From Holophagaceae bacterium (lineage in GTDB: Bacteria; Acidobacteriota; Holophagae; Holophagales; Holophagaceae), in the NCBI GenBank assembly GCA_016710635.1, contig JADJVL010000012.1:62001-126000 (forward strand): DNA of 64,000 bases, given 5' to 3'. The translations under genes and the position numbers were made by a program. A model generated the notes under the pieces. That model did not search any database. It was given only the letters and a program-made list of their open reading frames with translations, and was not told the DNA's origin. Numbering within the stretch: the first letter of the stretch is position 1; each line of letters opens with the position of its first letter. Below, piece by piece: positions 44,941 through 54,200 of this stretch.

Positions 44941-46422
44941 ATGATCCACCTCGACGGACGCAGTCTGACCGCCCCGGCCCTGGCCCGCATCGCGGCCGGG
45001 GAGGCCGTGGCCCTGGATCCCGAGGCCCTGGCCCGGGTCGCCGAGAACCGCGGTGTCATCGACCGCATTCTCGTGGAGGGCCGCACGGTCTATGGCGTGA
45101 ACACGGGCTTCGGCCAGTTCGCCACCGTCGTGATCCCACCGGACCAGCTGCGGCAGCTCCAGCTCAACCTCGTCCGCAGCCACGCCGCCGGCGTGGGCGA
45201 GCCCCTGCCCCGGCCACAGACCCGCGCCCTCATGGCGGCCCGCATCAACTGCCTGCTCAAGGGCTTCAGCGGCATCCGTCCCGAACCCCTGCACCTGCTG
45301 GCGGAATGCCTGAACCGGGACGTGCTGCCGGTCGTGCCCTGCCAGGGCAGCGTCGGCGCCAGCGGCGACCTCGCCCCCCTCGCCCATGTGGCCCTGCTGC
45401 TGGTGGGGGAAGGGGAGGCCTGGGCCGCGTCGGGTCCAGGCACCCGGCCCGGCGGCGAAGCCCTGCGGGCGGCGGGCCTGGCGCCGGTGGTCCTGGAGGC
45501 CAAGGAAGGCCTCGCCCTCATCAACGGCACCCAGCTCATCACGGCCCTGGGCTGCCTCGCGGTGGCCGAGCTGCGCCGCCTCGTCCCCCAGGCTGAAGCG
45601 ATCGCGGCCCTGTCCCTGGAGGCCCTCCGGGGCAGCCGCGCGGCCTTCGATCCCCGCATCCACGACGCCCGACCCCATCCCGGCCAGCTCGCCGCCGCGG
45701 CGCGCATGCGCGAGCTGCTCGGGGAGACCAGCGCCATCGCCGAATCCCACAAGGACTGCCATCGCGTGCAGGACGCCTACAGCCTGCGGTGCATCCCCCA
45801 GGTCCACGGCGTGGCCCGGGACGCGCTGGACTTCGCCGGCGCCATCCTGGAACGGGAGCTCAACAGCGCCACGGACAATCCGATGATCTTCACGGAGACG
45901 AATGAATCACGCTCCGGCGGCAACTTCCACGGCCAGTATCCGGCCTTCGCCTGCGACCTCCTTGCCATCGCCTGCGCAGATCTGGCCAGCATTTCCGAGC
46001 GGCGGCAGGAGCGCATGGTGAATCCCGCCTATTCGGACCTGCCCGCCTTCCTCACCACCCGGGGCGGCCTGGAATCGGGCTTCATGATGGCCCACGTGAC
46101 CAGCGCGGCCCTGGTCTCCGAACTGAAGGGCCTGGCCCATCCGGCTTCGGTGGATTCCATTCCGACCTCCGCCGGCAAGGAGGATCACGTGAGCATGGGG
46201 CCCATCGCCGCCCGGAAGCTGCTCCGGGCGGTGGACGGCCTGGAAAACGTGCTGGCCATCGAGGCGCGGATGGCCTTGGAAGGCGTGCGGCTCGTGGGCC
46301 TCGCCCCGGCCCCGGGCCTGCAGCCGCTGTTGGAAAAACTGGCCGCCGCCTGCCCGCCCTGGGAGGACCGGCCCATGGCTCCCGAGATCGAGGCCAGCCG
46401 CCGCGCGCTGCGGGAAGCCTAG
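44941..46422 (+). CDS. hutH: Histidine ammonia-lyase
   Basis: A 493-residue enzyme that removes ammonia from L-histidine to form urocanate. The MIO cofactor triad Ala140-Ser141-Gly142 is in GSVGASGDLAPLAH. SHAAGVGEPL (His81) is the signature of histidine-type rather than phenylalanine/tyrosine-type lyases. YGVNTGFGQFA is the N-terminal signature. AGGAG lies eight bases before the ATG. No other hut gene is nearby in this window, so the rest of the pathway is elsewhere or absent. Confidence 0.92.
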   Translation: MIHLDGRSLTAPALARIAAGEAVALDPEALARVAENRGVIDRILVEGRTVYGVNTGFGQFATVVIPPDQLRQLQLNLVRSHAAGVGEPLPRPQTRALMAARINCLLKGFSGIRPEPLHLLAECLNRDVLPVVPCQGSVGASGDLAPLAHVALLLVGEGEAWAASGPGTRPGGEALRAAGLAPVVLEAKEGLALINGTQLITALGCLAVAELRRLVPQAEAIAALSLEALRGSRAAFDPRIHDARPHPGQLAAAARMRELLGETSAIAESHKDCHRVQDAYSLRCIPQVHGVARDALDFAGAILERELNSATDNPMIFTETNESRSGGNFHGQYPAFACDLLAIACADLASISERRQERMVNPAYSDLPAFLTTRGGLESGFMMAHVTSAALVSELKGLAHPASVDSIPTSAGKEDHVSMGPIAARKLLRAVDGLENVLAIEARMALEGVRLVGLAPAPGLQPLLEKLAAACPPWEDRPMAPEIEASRRALREA

Positions 46423-46554
46423 GCCCTTCGTCCGCGGGAACCCGCCGCTCGGAAGGGTCCCGGGCCCCGGCGGTCCAGGCAATGTCGGGCTTTCCGGGCC
46501 GTCTGTCCTAGAATGGACCGGCGGATTCCCCGCCCAACTCGATCACCCGGACCC

Positions 46555-47226
46555 ATGACCCCCTGGCGCCAAGCCTGCGAAGCGGCCCTTCGCTCCTTCT
46601 CCGACGCGGATTCCATCCGCTTCTGGGGCGTGGCCCACGAGATCGACGACGTGCAGGCGCCCATCTTCAACTACCGCTTCGAGCACACCTTCGCCGTGGT
46701 GAAGATGGCCCGGTGGCTCTGCCCCCTGACCGGCGCGGACCTGGACGTCGTGGAATGCGCCGCCTGGCTCCACGACGTGCGCAAGCGGCTGAAGGATCCC
46801 CACTCCAAGGACACCCACGCCCAGGACGCCTCGGCGGACCTTGACGAGATCCTCACGGGCACCGACTTCCCCTCCGCGAAGATCCCCGCGGTGCGGCACG
46901 CCATCATGCACCACGTGGGCCTGAAGCTCGCGAAGCGCCTCGAGCCCATCGAGACCGCCTGCCTCTGGGACTGCGACAAGCTGAGCAAGCTCGGCGCGGC
47001 GAGCCTCATCCACTTCGGCTGCATCAGCGGCGCCTTCCAGCCCATCACCACCGAGGACATCCTGCACCGGGGCGAGTCCTGGCTGTTGCTCTGCGAGGGC
47101 ATCGTCGCCAGCTTCAACACGGAGCCGGCGAAGGCCGAAGGGACCCGGCGCCTCGCCTTTCTCAAGTCCCACTACGCCCAGCTCCGCCGGGAATGGGTCG
47201 AGCCCGTGGAGGCCTGCCCCCCATGA
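46555..47226 (+). CDS. HD-domain phosphohydrolase
   Basis: A 223-residue protein with a metal-binding HD pattern: FNYRFEHTFAVVKMARWL, AAWLHDVRKRLKD, IMHHVG and DCDKLSK. The fold hydrolyses nucleotides or phosphoesters; no specific substrate is clear. The ATG at 46555 is used, but an ATG at 46513 is possible. It overlaps the next gene by ATGA, so it is coupled to the HEAT-repeat pair. Confidence 0.8.
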   Translation: MTPWRQACEAALRSFSDADSIRFWGVAHEIDDVQAPIFNYRFEHTFAVVKMARWLCPLTGADLDVVECAAWLHDVRKRLKDPHSKDTHAQDASADLDEILTGTDFPSAKIPAVRHAIMHHVGLKLAKRLEPIETACLWDCDKLSKLGAASLIHFGCISGAFQPITTEDILHRGESWLLLCEGIVASFNTEPAKAEGTRRLAFLKSHYAQLRREWVEPVEACPP

Positions 47227-50114
47227 GCACCCAGCATTCCCTGGCGGAGGTCCTGCACCGCGCCCTCAAGTTCCTCCAGGTCTATGGCCCGGAGGATCCC
47301 AAGGCGCACGTGGTGTTGAAGGGCGTGAAGCAGATCCTCGACGAGCAGATGGAGTTCAGCGACAAGCTGGAGATCGACGCCTCCCTGGGGCGCTACCGCC
47401 TGCTGCTGAATGGCCAGCCTCTGGAGGGTCCGCTCCCTTCGGTGAAGGCCCTCGCCCAGGCCCTGACGGAACGCAGCGTCCTGCGGCTCACTTTTCACAG
47501 GGGGCTGCACGCGGACGAGCTCAAGCTGCTCTTCTTCATCCTCCAGCTCAGGCCGCAGCGATTGAAGGAGCTGGGCGGCGCCGGCACCTTCAGGACGGAA
47601 CTGGGGCCCATCCTGCTGGAGGAGGGAACCCCCGACGCGCCCACGATCAAGCTGCCAACCGGTCCCACGCCCAGCCTGGAGGACCTCCAACCCGCGGCGG
47701 AAGCCCTGGGCCTGGCGGATGCGCCGCCCCCGCCTCCGCGCCCGAAGGCCACCCAGCCCCTCGGCAACCTGGCCCGGCTGCTGGGAAGGAGCCCGGGGCC
47801 ACCCGCGGGACCGGCACCCGAGGCCCCGCCCCCTGCGCCGCCGCCCCCTGTGCCAGAAGGCCCCCGACAGCCCATCAAGGTCCGCATCGCCGCCCCGGTC
47901 CCGGATGAAACGGTGTACCTCCCGCCCCGGGAGGTGACCGATAACGCCATTCCGGTTCCGCCCGCGGAACCCTCCCTCGCCCCGCCTCCCCGACCCGAAC
48001 TGGCTCCGGACATTCCCGTCACCATGCCCGCGCCGATGCCCGTGCCCCTGGTGGATGAGCCCCAGGTGCAGCCGCCTTCCGAACCGGAATTCAGTCCCCT
48101 GCCGGCGCCGGAACCCCTGCCCGAACCCCCGGCGGCCCTCCTGCCGGACGCGCTGCCCCTGCCGGATCTGGCGGACCTGGCGGTCCCGCCCGGGCGCATC
48201 GAGCTCGCCGAACCGGTCCCCCCGACCCCAGATCCGCCGGTGGCGGCGCTCCCCGAACCGCCACCTCCACCCCCGCCATCGCCTCCGCCGCGGGCGGAAG
48301 AGCCCGCGGGTCCGGGCCTCGCGGATCAGCTCCACGATCTCCTCGACGCCATCCAGAAGGCCGCCCAGCCCACCCCGCCTCCGGGCTTCAATTTCCCTTT
48401 CGCCACCGAGCACGTGGAGGGGCTCCGGAAGGTCCGTCTCCCCTTCGCGGACCTTTCGCCCATTTCCGGGATCACCGAGCACATGGGTTTGTCGAAGGTG
48501 GATCCGGTCACCCTGCGGGACGCCCTGCGCCAGGCCCTGTTCCGCCTTCCGCCGGGAGGCCAGGGCGCGATCCTGCTGGGCCTGCCGACCTTCCCCGTCG
48601 GCGAGCAGGGGCTGCGCCGGGCCCTGGACTATCTCGCCCCGGAGATGCTCGCCCAGACCGCGGCGGAGATCCTCACCCGGGATCAGCTCAAGACGCCCCA
48701 GCTCGCCTTCCTCGTGGCGACCTTGCAGTGCTGCGTCCGGGACCGGGACCTCAGCCTCGAAGCCCTCAAGGGCCGCCTGCAGTTCGAAGGCTGGGGCATC
48801 GACGACCTGGAGTCCCTCCAGGAAGCCATCCTGTGGGAGGCCCAGGGCACCGACACCAAGCTCCGGAGCGCCCTGGACGACAAGAAGGACCTCCTCGACC
48901 TGGACGGTAACCAGGTCATGGCCCTGGCCCGGCAGACCCTGCGCAAGGGCGATCTGGAAGGCCTGGGACGCATCCTCGATTCCCTGGACGGCGCCTTCCA
49001 GGGCAAGGAGCTTCCCCGGCGAGCCCAGGCCGCGGCCATCCTCGCGGACCTCGCCGAATGCGTGGAGGACCCCGGCATTCCCGAGCCCCTGCTGGACCGC
49101 GTCCACCAGCTCGTCCAGCGGCACCTCCGGGAAGAGAAGGGCCAGGAAGCGCTGGGCTGGAGCTGCCAGGCCATGGAGACGCTGCTGGGCTCCCGCATGC
49201 GGAGCGGCGACTTCAGCGGCGCCTACCGGGAGATCCAGTCCATCCTCGACATGGGCGCGGCGCACCTCGCCGATCCGGACCTGGACTGGAAGGTGAACGC
49301 GTTCCAGGATCTCGTCGTCCGCCTCGCCGGCCCCCTGAACATGGCCGCGCTGGTCCCCGCCCTGCACGACCCGAAGGCCCTGGAAGCCCTGCCCCAGCTC
49401 CACAGCCTCCTGGCCCTGATGGGCCAGCCCGCGGCCCGTTACCTGGCGGTGTGCCTGGGCCTGGAGGAGGACCGCGAACGCCGCGCCCAGCTGCTGGCGG
49501 CCCTCAAGGCCATCGGCCGGAAGGCGTCCCTGCCCCTCCGGGAAGCCCTGCAGTCGCCGGACTGGTTCATGGTCCGCAACGCGGTGGACCTCATCGGCGA
49601 GATCCAGGACGGCTCCTCCTACGAGGACGTCGCGCGCTGTCTAGCCCACGAGGATGCCCGGGTGCGGCACTCGGTGTTGGTCGCGCTCCGCGTCCTGGAC
49701 CCGGTACGCGCAGCCAAGACCCTCGGCGAGGCCCTGCACACCGCCGATCCGGCCCTGCAGCTGGAAATCACCGCCGTGCTCGGCGAGCTCGGCCAGGAAC
49801 GGGTGCTGCCGGACCTGCTGGCGGTCTTCCGCACGGGCAAGGGCGGCGCCGACGGGGAACGCCTGCGCTTGCGCATCATCGAAGCGTTCACGACCCTCAA
49901 GCATCCCGACGCGATCCCATCCCTCCAGGCCGTGTTCAAGAAAAAAGGCCTGCTCACCCGGCTGGAGCCCGTCGGCATCAGGCTCGCGGCGGCGAAGGGG
50001 CTGGCCGCCATCGGCACCCGCGAGTCGAAGGAGGCCATGGCCCTTGCCCTGGAGATCGAATCCGCGGAAGAGGTTCGCTCGGTGCTGCGCCAGTTCCTGG
50101 TGGGGGGGGCGTGA
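47223..50114 (+). CDS. Large HEAT-repeat protein with proline-rich linker (paralogue 1)
   Basis: A 963-residue protein. Residues 1-125 are a folded N-terminal domain (ALKFLQVYGPEDPKAHVVLK, FILQLRPQRLKELGGAG). Residues about 150-385 are a linker with long proline runs. The rest is helical and ends in HEAT-like repeats (VGLRLAAAKGLAAIG-like unit; FMVRNAVDLIGEIQDGSSYE; VRHSVLVALRVLDPVRAAKT). The next gene is a paralogue that shares the N-terminal domain and the C-terminal repeats but has a shorter linker. Function unknown. No signal peptide or membrane segment. Confidence 0.8.
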   Translation: MSTQHSLAEVLHRALKFLQVYGPEDPKAHVVLKGVKQILDEQMEFSDKLEIDASLGRYRLLLNGQPLEGPLPSVKALAQALTERSVLRLTFHRGLHADELKLLFFILQLRPQRLKELGGAGTFRTELGPILLEEGTPDAPTIKLPTGPTPSLEDLQPAAEALGLADAPPPPPRPKATQPLGNLARLLGRSPGPPAGPAPEAPPPAPPPPVPEGPRQPIKVRIAAPVPDETVYLPPREVTDNAIPVPPAEPSLAPPPRPELAPDIPVTMPAPMPVPLVDEPQVQPPSEPEFSPLPAPEPLPEPPAALLPDALPLPDLADLAVPPGRIELAEPVPPTPDPPVAALPEPPPPPPPSPPPRAEEPAGPGLADQLHDLLDAIQKAAQPTPPPGFNFPFATEHVEGLRKVRLPFADLSPISGITEHMGLSKVDPVTLRDALRQALFRLPPGGQGAILLGLPTFPVGEQGLRRALDYLAPEMLAQTAAEILTRDQLKTPQLAFLVATLQCCVRDRDLSLEALKGRLQFEGWGIDDLESLQEAILWEAQGTDTKLRSALDDKKDLLDLDGNQVMALARQTLRKGDLEGLGRILDSLDGAFQGKELPRRAQAAAILADLAECVEDPGIPEPLLDRVHQLVQRHLREEKGQEALGWSCQAMETLLGSRMRSGDFSGAYREIQSILDMGAAHLADPDLDWKVNAFQDLVVRLAGPLNMAALVPALHDPKALEALPQLHSLLALMGQPAARYLAVCLGLEEDRERRAQLLAALKAIGRKASLPLREALQSPDWFMVRNAVDLIGEIQDGSSYEDVARCLAHEDARVRHSVLVALRVLDPVRAAKTLGEALHTADPALQLEITAVLGELGQERVLPDLLAVFRTGKGGADGERLRLRIIEAFTTLKHPDAIPSLQAVFKKKGLLTRLEPVGIRLAAAKGLAAIGTRESKEAMALALEIESAEEVRSVLRQFLVGGA

Positions 50115-50117
50115 CCC

Positions 50118-52466
50118 GTGCCGACCTTCGCCGACCTCGCCGCCACCCTGCAGAAGGCGCTGAAGTCCCATCAAATGTACGGCGAGGCCCATCCCCGGGC
50201 GCTGAATGACCTTGCCGCGGTCCAGGAGGCTTTCACCGAGTGGCTTACGGACCAGCCCGTGCTGCAGGTGACGGCCACCGAAACCAGGCTGCTGGTGGAC
50301 GGCAACCCGATCGAAGGCGGCACCGTCCACTCCCAGGCCCTTCATCGCCAGCTGACGGAGCGGAACCTTTCGGGCTTCGTGTTCCTCCGCGGCCTGCGCG
50401 CCGACGAGGCCAAGGCCGTCCTGCAGATCCTGCAGCTGCGGCCCGGGCGCCTGGAGGAGGCCGGCGGCGCCGCGGCCTTCCTGGAAGCCCAGGGCGTCGC
50501 CCACGTCCGCCTTAGCCAGGCCCGCTACCAGCAGGTCCATGAAGGCGAGGAGGTGGCACCCGCCGGGTCCGCCGACGAAGGAGGCCAGCCCGAGGCCGCT
50601 CTGGAGCCGCTGCCCGAGCCGGAAGCGGCCCCGCCCGCGCCTCCGGGGGCGCCGCACAACCTCGTCGCCCTGGTGAAGGAGGCCCTTCGGAGCACCTTCT
50701 CGGAACGCACCTCAGGGGACTCGTCGGGATCCTTCCCTCTGCCCCATCTGCTGCCGCCCGCGGAGGGCCCGGCGGCCCAGGGCTTCGGCTCCGTGCTGAA
50801 CATCATTCCCGCGTACCTCGGAGACCTGGGACCCATGGGCTACAACATCGGCCTCGGCGAAGGCATGCCCACCGTGGCCCAGATGGCCGTCCTCCGGGCG
50901 GCCCTGGAAACGCTGACGCCGGAATCCCAGCTGAGCATGCTGGCGGGCCTTCCCACCCTGCCCGCCAAGCCCCAGGGACTGGCCCTGGGCATCCGCGAAC
51001 TGGCCGGGGAGATCCTGGGCCTGGCCATCACCAACCTGATGCAGCGGAACGTCCCCTGGACCCACCTCCAGGGCGTCCTGCAGACGATCCTGCGCCCCCT
51101 GCACGACCGGGAAGGGATGCTGCGCGCCCTCGCCATCCACATGCGGGAGAAGGGCCTGGACGGCGATCTCGCCGAAGGGCTGCTGCGGCATGTGCGCTGG
51201 GAGGCCATGAGCCTCGAGGCCCGGGTCGTGCAGGTGCTGGAGGAAGGGCAGCTCTGGTCCATCTCCCTGGAACAGCGCCTCGCGTTCCTGCGGGAGCTGC
51301 TGGACACGGGCCGGCAGGACGCGTTCCTCCGGGTGCTCCATCTCATCTTCGCGGATCTGATGGGGGACGATCCGTCGATCCGCCTCCAGGCCGCCCAGAC
51401 CCTCCGGGGCGTGGTCCACTGGGCCGAGGAGCCCGGCCTGCCCGCCGCCGTGGACATCGAGCTGTCCGAGAAGCTGCAGGCCCACTTCTCCTGGGAGCCC
51501 ATGGAGCCCATCCACCTTCACACCGCCGAAGGCCTGCAGCAGCTGCTCCCGGTCTGGGTTGGCCGAGGCGCCCTCGGCGACGTGCAGCGCTTCGTCACCG
51601 CCCTCGGGGAGCTTTCGGGACTGATGGGCGGCCGTGAGCCCTGGCGGGAGTGGGCCATCGAGCGGATCAAGGAGCGGCTGGGCGCACCGGACCTGCTGGC
51701 GAAGGCCTACTCCCAGCTCTTCCTGCCGGACCGTGACCAGGTGAACTCGGTCTCCCTGCCCTACTTCCAGTGGCTCGGCGAGCACGCCATCCGCTATCTG
51801 GTGGTCGCCCTCGGCCAGGAGAACGACCGCCACTGGCGGGGCCGCCTGCTGGAACTGCTGCGCAGCTCCGGCTCCCTGGCGGTGGCGCCTCTGCTGGAGG
51901 CCCTGCGGTCGCCCACCTGGTTCCTGGTCCGCAACGCCCTCAACCTGCTCGCCGAGCTCGGGGAGCCAGGCTGCGCGGACCACATCGCGCCCCACCTGCG
52001 CAACGGGGATGGTCGCGTCCGCCGGGCGGCGGTGCGGGCCCTGTGGAAGCTGCAGGGGCCCGAATGCGCCGCGGCCCTGGCGGAGCTCCTGCCGGACACC
52101 GATCCGGAGACCCAGATGGAGATCCTCTTCGGCCTCGGCCAGGCCAAGGCCACAGGGGCCGCCGGCGCCGTGCTCGAGCTGGCCCTCGACCGCCGGGCGC
52201 CGGAGAAGCTCCGCCTGCGCGCCTTCGATACGCTGCCCGCCCTCGGCGGCGAAGAGGCCATCGGTCCCCTCGTCGAGCTCTTCCGCCGCAAGAAGGGTCT
52301 CTTCGGCGGCGCTGAACCCTTCGAGATCCGCCTGGCCTCCGCCCGCTCGCTGCGCGGGATCGGCACGCCGGAAGCCCGCTGGGCCCTCCTGAAGGCGCTG
52401 GAACAGGAGCCCAAGGGCCGCGAGCGCGACGCGCTCCAGCAGATCCTCGCCAGCTTCGGCCACTGA
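50118..52466 (+). CDS. HEAT-repeat protein (paralogue 2)
   Basis: A 782-residue paralogue of the preceding gene, three bases downstream, with a GTG start. It keeps the N-terminal domain (ALKSHQMYGEAHPRALNDLA, ILQLRPGRLEEAGGAA), a short proline-rich stretch near residues 155-180, and C-terminal HEAT-like units (FLVRNALNLLAELGEPGCAD, VRRAAVRALWKLQGPECAAA, then EIRLASARSLRGIGTPEARW). The pair probably arose by tandem duplication. Such repeats form protein-binding superhelices. Function unknown. Confidence 0.8.
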   Translation: MPTFADLAATLQKALKSHQMYGEAHPRALNDLAAVQEAFTEWLTDQPVLQVTATETRLLVDGNPIEGGTVHSQALHRQLTERNLSGFVFLRGLRADEAKAVLQILQLRPGRLEEAGGAAAFLEAQGVAHVRLSQARYQQVHEGEEVAPAGSADEGGQPEAALEPLPEPEAAPPAPPGAPHNLVALVKEALRSTFSERTSGDSSGSFPLPHLLPPAEGPAAQGFGSVLNIIPAYLGDLGPMGYNIGLGEGMPTVAQMAVLRAALETLTPESQLSMLAGLPTLPAKPQGLALGIRELAGEILGLAITNLMQRNVPWTHLQGVLQTILRPLHDREGMLRALAIHMREKGLDGDLAEGLLRHVRWEAMSLEARVVQVLEEGQLWSISLEQRLAFLRELLDTGRQDAFLRVLHLIFADLMGDDPSIRLQAAQTLRGVVHWAEEPGLPAAVDIELSEKLQAHFSWEPMEPIHLHTAEGLQQLLPVWVGRGALGDVQRFVTALGELSGLMGGREPWREWAIERIKERLGAPDLLAKAYSQLFLPDRDQVNSVSLPYFQWLGEHAIRYLVVALGQENDRHWRGRLLELLRSSGSLAVAPLLEALRSPTWFLVRNALNLLAELGEPGCADHIAPHLRNGDGRVRRAAVRALWKLQGPECAAALAELLPDTDPETQMEILFGLGQAKATGAAGAVLELALDRRAPEKLRLRAFDTLPALGGEEAIGPLVELFRRKKGLFGGAEPFEIRLASARSLRGIGTPEARWALLKALEQEPKGRERDALQQILASFGH

Positions 52467-52546
52467 GGGCCCGGCGTCCGGGAATCCCCGCAGGCGTCCC
52501 CGGCGGATCCGTGGGAAAATGGCCGTTCGCTCTTTGAGGTGCGCGC

Positions 52547-53062
52547 ATGGCCCTACACAAGCTCGGCCCGGGTTCCCAGGCTCCCGAGATCGTCAACGCG
52601 GTGGTGGAGATCCCCACCGGCTCCCGCATCAAGTACGAGATCGACCATGAAACGGGCCTGGTGCACGTGGACCGCGTCCTCTACTCGCCCTTCCACTACC
52701 CGGCGGAGTACGGGTTCATTCCCAACACCCTGGCGCCGGACGGGGATCCCTGCGACGTGCTCATCCTCATCAACGGAACCACCTATCCCGGCGTGGTGAT
52801 CCACGCGCGTCCCATCGGCCTGCTGCGCATGCACGACGACAAGGGGCAGGACGACAAGGTGCTCTGCGTCGCCGACAACGATCCCTCCTACGACCACGTG
52901 AAGGCCCTGACGGACCTGCCGCCCCACTTCATGAAGGAGGTGGAGCATTTCTTCGTGACCTACAAGGATCTCGAGGAGAAGGACGTCCACAGCGACGGCT
53001 GGGCCGGCCGGGACGAGGCTCTGGCCTTCGTGCGGCAGTGCATCGCCGCCTATCCGGGCTGA
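52547..53062 (+). CDS. ppa: Inorganic pyrophosphatase, family I
   Basis: A 171-residue soluble enzyme that hydrolyses pyrophosphate. The active-site residues are visible in EIPTGSRIKYEID, FHYPAEYGFIPNT, the signature DGDPCDVLIL, and the late DDKGQDDKVLCV. The length and start match the family. It is followed 22 bases later by the HAD phosphatase gene. Confidence 0.95.
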   Translation: MALHKLGPGSQAPEIVNAVVEIPTGSRIKYEIDHETGLVHVDRVLYSPFHYPAEYGFIPNTLAPDGDPCDVLILINGTTYPGVVIHARPIGLLRMHDDKGQDDKVLCVADNDPSYDHVKALTDLPPHFMKEVEHFFVTYKDLEEKDVHSDGWAGRDEALAFVRQCIAAYPG

Positions 53063-53084
53063 ACGCGCGGGAACCCGGACCTCC

Positions 53085-53771
53085 GTGGCCACGATCTGCT
53101 TCGACCTGGACGGCACCCTGGTGGATCCCCTCCTCGGGGTGAAGCATTGCGTCGCGCGGGTCTGCCGGGAGATGGGCCTGCCCCTGCCCGCGGAGGCCGA
53201 CATCCGGGACTGGATCGGCTTCGGCATGCGGGAGTCCCTGGGCCGCATCCCAGGCCTGGAGGAGCCCGCGCGCCTCGAGGAGGCCCTGGACCGCTACCTC
53301 GACGCCTACCGGGAGGACGGCGTCTTCGAACATGAGGTCTACGAAGGCGTCCACATGATGCTGCAACGCCTCAAGCGCCAGGGCCACCGGATCTACATTG
53401 TGAGCAGCAAGCCCGGCCTCTTCGCCCGCCGCATCGCCTACCAGTTCGACCTGAACCTCATCTTCGACGAGATCTTCGGCGCGGAGCTGAAGGGGAAGTG
53501 GCAGCCCAAGACCGAAGTGCTCGCCCGATTGAGGCAGAACGGCACCATCGCCCCCGGCGACACCTTCATCGGCGATCGCGGCGACGACATGCGCGCTGCG
53601 AAGGACCACGGCCTGCGCGCCATCGGCGTGACCTGGGGTTATGGCAGCCGGGAGGAGCTGACCGCCGGCGGCGCGGAGCTGCTCCTGGACTCGGTCCCCG
53701 AACTGGACGCCTGGCTGAAGCAAGCCCTGCCCGGGGACGAGATCCACGATGCCTTCACGCGGGCGGAGTGA
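53085..53771 (+). CDS. HAD-family phosphatase, Gph-like
   Basis: A 228-residue phosphatase. Motif I is FDLDGTLVDP with the nucleophile Asp, motif II YIVSSKPG, motif III the lysine in GKWQPKTEV, and motif IV FIGDRGDDMRAAKD. It resembles phosphoglycolate phosphatases, but the substrate is not proven. The start is a GTG at 53085. It ends in front of repeat element E. Confidence 0.87.
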   Translation: MATICFDLDGTLVDPLLGVKHCVARVCREMGLPLPAEADIRDWIGFGMRESLGRIPGLEEPARLEEALDRYLDAYREDGVFEHEVYEGVHMMLQRLKRQGHRIYIVSSKPGLFARRIAYQFDLNLIFDEIFGAELKGKWQPKTEVLARLRQNGTIAPGDTFIGDRGDDMRAAKDHGLRAIGVTWGYGSREELTAGGAELLLDSVPELDAWLKQALPGDEIHDAFTRAE

Positions 53772-53823
53772 GCCTGGCACCAGTCCGAGAGGCAGTCCTC
53801 TTCGTCAATTTGGACGCTAGGTG

Positions 53824-54123
53824 TGGACGTTGACCGTGAAGTTTACGTTGAAGTTGACCTTATAGGAGCACCTCGATCCGCGATGGCCGCGCCTTTCGGC
53901 CATCGTGGATCGAGGTGCCAGACGCGAAGCGTCGTGGCCCATCGTTCCGGGAGACCAAGCCCGAGCCTCCACCAGCAATCGCGGCATCATTCAGCGAACC
54001 GCCCAGTCCCAACGAATCCCCCGTTCCCGGCCATTCCGGCCACGGCGCTGCGCGCCTAGCACCCTTCCGGACTCGTGTTCGCAAAAAGGCGCGAACACGA
54101 GTCCGAAAGGGCGCTCGTTTGAA
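53824..54123. repeat. Intergenic hairpin/GGTCAA repeat element, copy E
   Basis: A short left array (53826-53861) has GTTGACCGTGAAG-type units. A 22-bp hairpin follows (53868-53889 with 53897-53918, one mismatch), then a core starting AGACGCGAAGCGTCGTGGCC. A right hairpin (54059-54114) has CACCCTTCCGGA at its base and GTGTTCGC/GCGAACAC near its loop. The outer right array is absent. It shares its core with copy D. It lies between the convergent ends of the HAD phosphatase and the barrel gene. Confidence 0.8.
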
Positions 54124-54200
54124 AAACCGTCCATCCTCGTGGTCCCGGCCAGCAGATTGATGTCCTCCAGCCGTCTCCGCGGGGAAACTGAACGCACCAA

